Origin: Actinomycetota bacterium
Lineage (GTDB): Bacteria > Actinomycetota > Actinomycetes > Propionibacteriales > Nocardioidaceae
Direction: 5' to 3'
Length of the DNA stretch: 8,524 nt
Assembly (NCBI GenBank): GCA_009702305.1
Contig: WLIH01000076.1
Coordinates: 1 to 8,524 of the forward strand
The notes beneath the pieces are model-generated. The model searched no databases, had not been told where the DNA came from, and worked only from the letters and a program-made list of their open reading frames with translations. The translations under genes were made by a program, and so were the position numbers. This document shows, one piece after another, positions 7,934-8,524 of this stretch (the first letter of the stretch is position 1; every line of letters starts with the position of its first letter).

Positions 7934-8524
7934 ATGGCCTCCCCGCTGAGCAGACCCGGCGTCCTCAGTCCTGCAGCGCGCGACACCGCTCTCGCGGCGA
8001 TGGCCGGCGTCGGCGGTGAGGCCGAGCTCGACGTCCTGGTCGTCGGCGGCGGCGTGGTCGGTGCCGGCACCGCGCTCGACGCCGTGACCCGCGGCCTCAA
8101 CACCGGGCTGCTCGAGCAGCGCGACCTCGGCAGCGGCACCAGCAGTCGCAGCAGCAAGCTGATCCACGGCGGGCTGCGCTACCTCGAGATGCTCGACTTC
8201 GCCCTGGTGCGCGAGGCGCTCCAGGAGCGGGGGCTGCTGCTGACCCGGCTAGCGCCGCACCTGGTCAAGCCGGTGCCGTTCCTCTACCCGCTCACCCACC
8301 GTGGCTGGGAGCGGCCCTACATCGGAGCCGGCCTCGCGTTGTACGACGCCATGGCGATGACCGGCAAGTACGACATGGGCGTGCCGCGCCACAAGCACCT
8401 CTTCCGCCGTCAGGTGGCTCGGATCGCGCCGGACTTCAAGGCCGAGTCGCTGGCCGGCGCTATCCAGTACTGGGACTGCCAGGTCGACGACGCGCGGCTG
8501 GTGCTCACCGCCGCCCGCACGGCA
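7934..8524 (+). CDS. glpD: Aerobic glycerol-3-phosphate dehydrogenase, N-terminal 197 residues
   Basis: This is the start of an FAD-dependent enzyme that oxidises sn-glycerol 3-phosphate to dihydroxyacetone phosphate at the cytoplasmic membrane, passing electrons to quinone. The FAD-binding Rossmann fingerprint is at 35-54: VLVVGGGVVGAGTALDAVTR (Gly38-x-Gly40-x-x-Gly43). It meets the family signature, whose last residue, Gly, follows Arg53. GTSSRSSKLIHGGLRYLEM at 68-86 is the diagnostic GlpD segment around the flavin. PVPFLYPL, LALYDAMAMTGKYD and the beginning of the substrate domain follow. The frame is open to the right edge; full-length relatives have about 500-580 residues, so roughly a third is seen. 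The N-terminus carries about 30 residues before the Rossmann fold, normal for actinobacteria. In other actinobacteria (Streptomyces, for example) glpD also lies close to guaB-guaB3, so the position is ancestral. A single CTA Leu codon near 8250 is rare for this genome but isolated. Confidence 0.96.
   Translation, partial: MASPLSRPGVLSPAARDTALAAMAGVGGEAELDVLVVGGGVVGAGTALDAVTRGLNTGLLEQRDLGSGTSSRSSKLIHGGLRYLEMLDFALVREALQERGLLLTRLAPHLVKPVPFLYPLTHRGWERPYIGAGLALYDAMAMTGKYDMGVPRHKHLFRRQVARIAPDFKAESLAGAIQYWDCQVDDARLVLTAARTA

Noticed and set aside
7870..8157. Upstream in-frame extension of the flavin oxidoreductase to 8157
   Set aside because: It would run antisense through glpD and adds Ser/Thr/Pro-rich sequence foreign to the family. 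The ATG at 7869 has GAGGAG at the right distance and the barrel starts at once.

Overview
The window is very GC-rich, with GTG starts, 4-nt GTGA overlaps and G/C-ending codons throughout. The gene order guaB, guaB3, then glpD further along, plus the protein sequences, points to a high-GC actinobacterium. A Nocardioides-like member of the Propionibacteriales is my best guess, judged from general resemblance and not from any search. No rRNA, tRNA, CRISPR array, insertion sequence or prophage gene is visible, and coding density is above 95%. The longest gap is 180 bases.

Layout. On the left, two minus-strand genes run out of the window: the first 51 codons of a GT39/ArnT-like membrane glycosyltransferase and, one base upstream of it, a YciI-family small protein. 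A 180-bp divergent gap separates them from a plus-strand gene for an ACT-GNAT fusion, which resembles the amino-acid-regulated protein acetyltransferases of actinobacteria. A 49-bp spacer with a perfect inverted repeat and a TAGGCT -10 box lies before guaB, positioned so that the transcript would start at the GTG codon (leaderless).

Central operon. guaB (IMP dehydrogenase with CBS pair) is followed after 7 nt by guaB3 (CBS-less paralogue, catalytic Cys replaced by His). Next come rnhA (RNase HI) and a nitrilase-superfamily amidohydrolase, each starting inside the stop codon of the gene before it. A secreted alpha/beta-hydrolase follows after 21 nt on the same strand. Guanine nucleotide synthesis is thus physically and probably translationally coupled to removal of RNA from RNA-DNA hybrids and to an amide/nitrile-type hydrolase of unknown substrate.

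Right part. The secreted hydrolase converges on a minus-strand FMN-dependent oxidoreductase of the nitronate monooxygenase/FabK fold. The two genes share the four bases TTAA as overlapping stop codons. The oxidoreductase is divergent from glpD (aerobic FAD-dependent glycerol-3-phosphate dehydrogenase, first 197 codons), with a 64-bp shared control region carrying a tandem 7-bp repeat and two short palindromes.

Most of this is core metabolism. I do not see a clearly new multi-gene system. The best leads are the ACT-GNAT protein beside guaB, the guaB leaderless promoter with its inverted repeat, the altered active sites of GuaB3 and of the flavin oxidoreductase, and the unusual guaB-guaB3-rnhA-nitrilase coupling.
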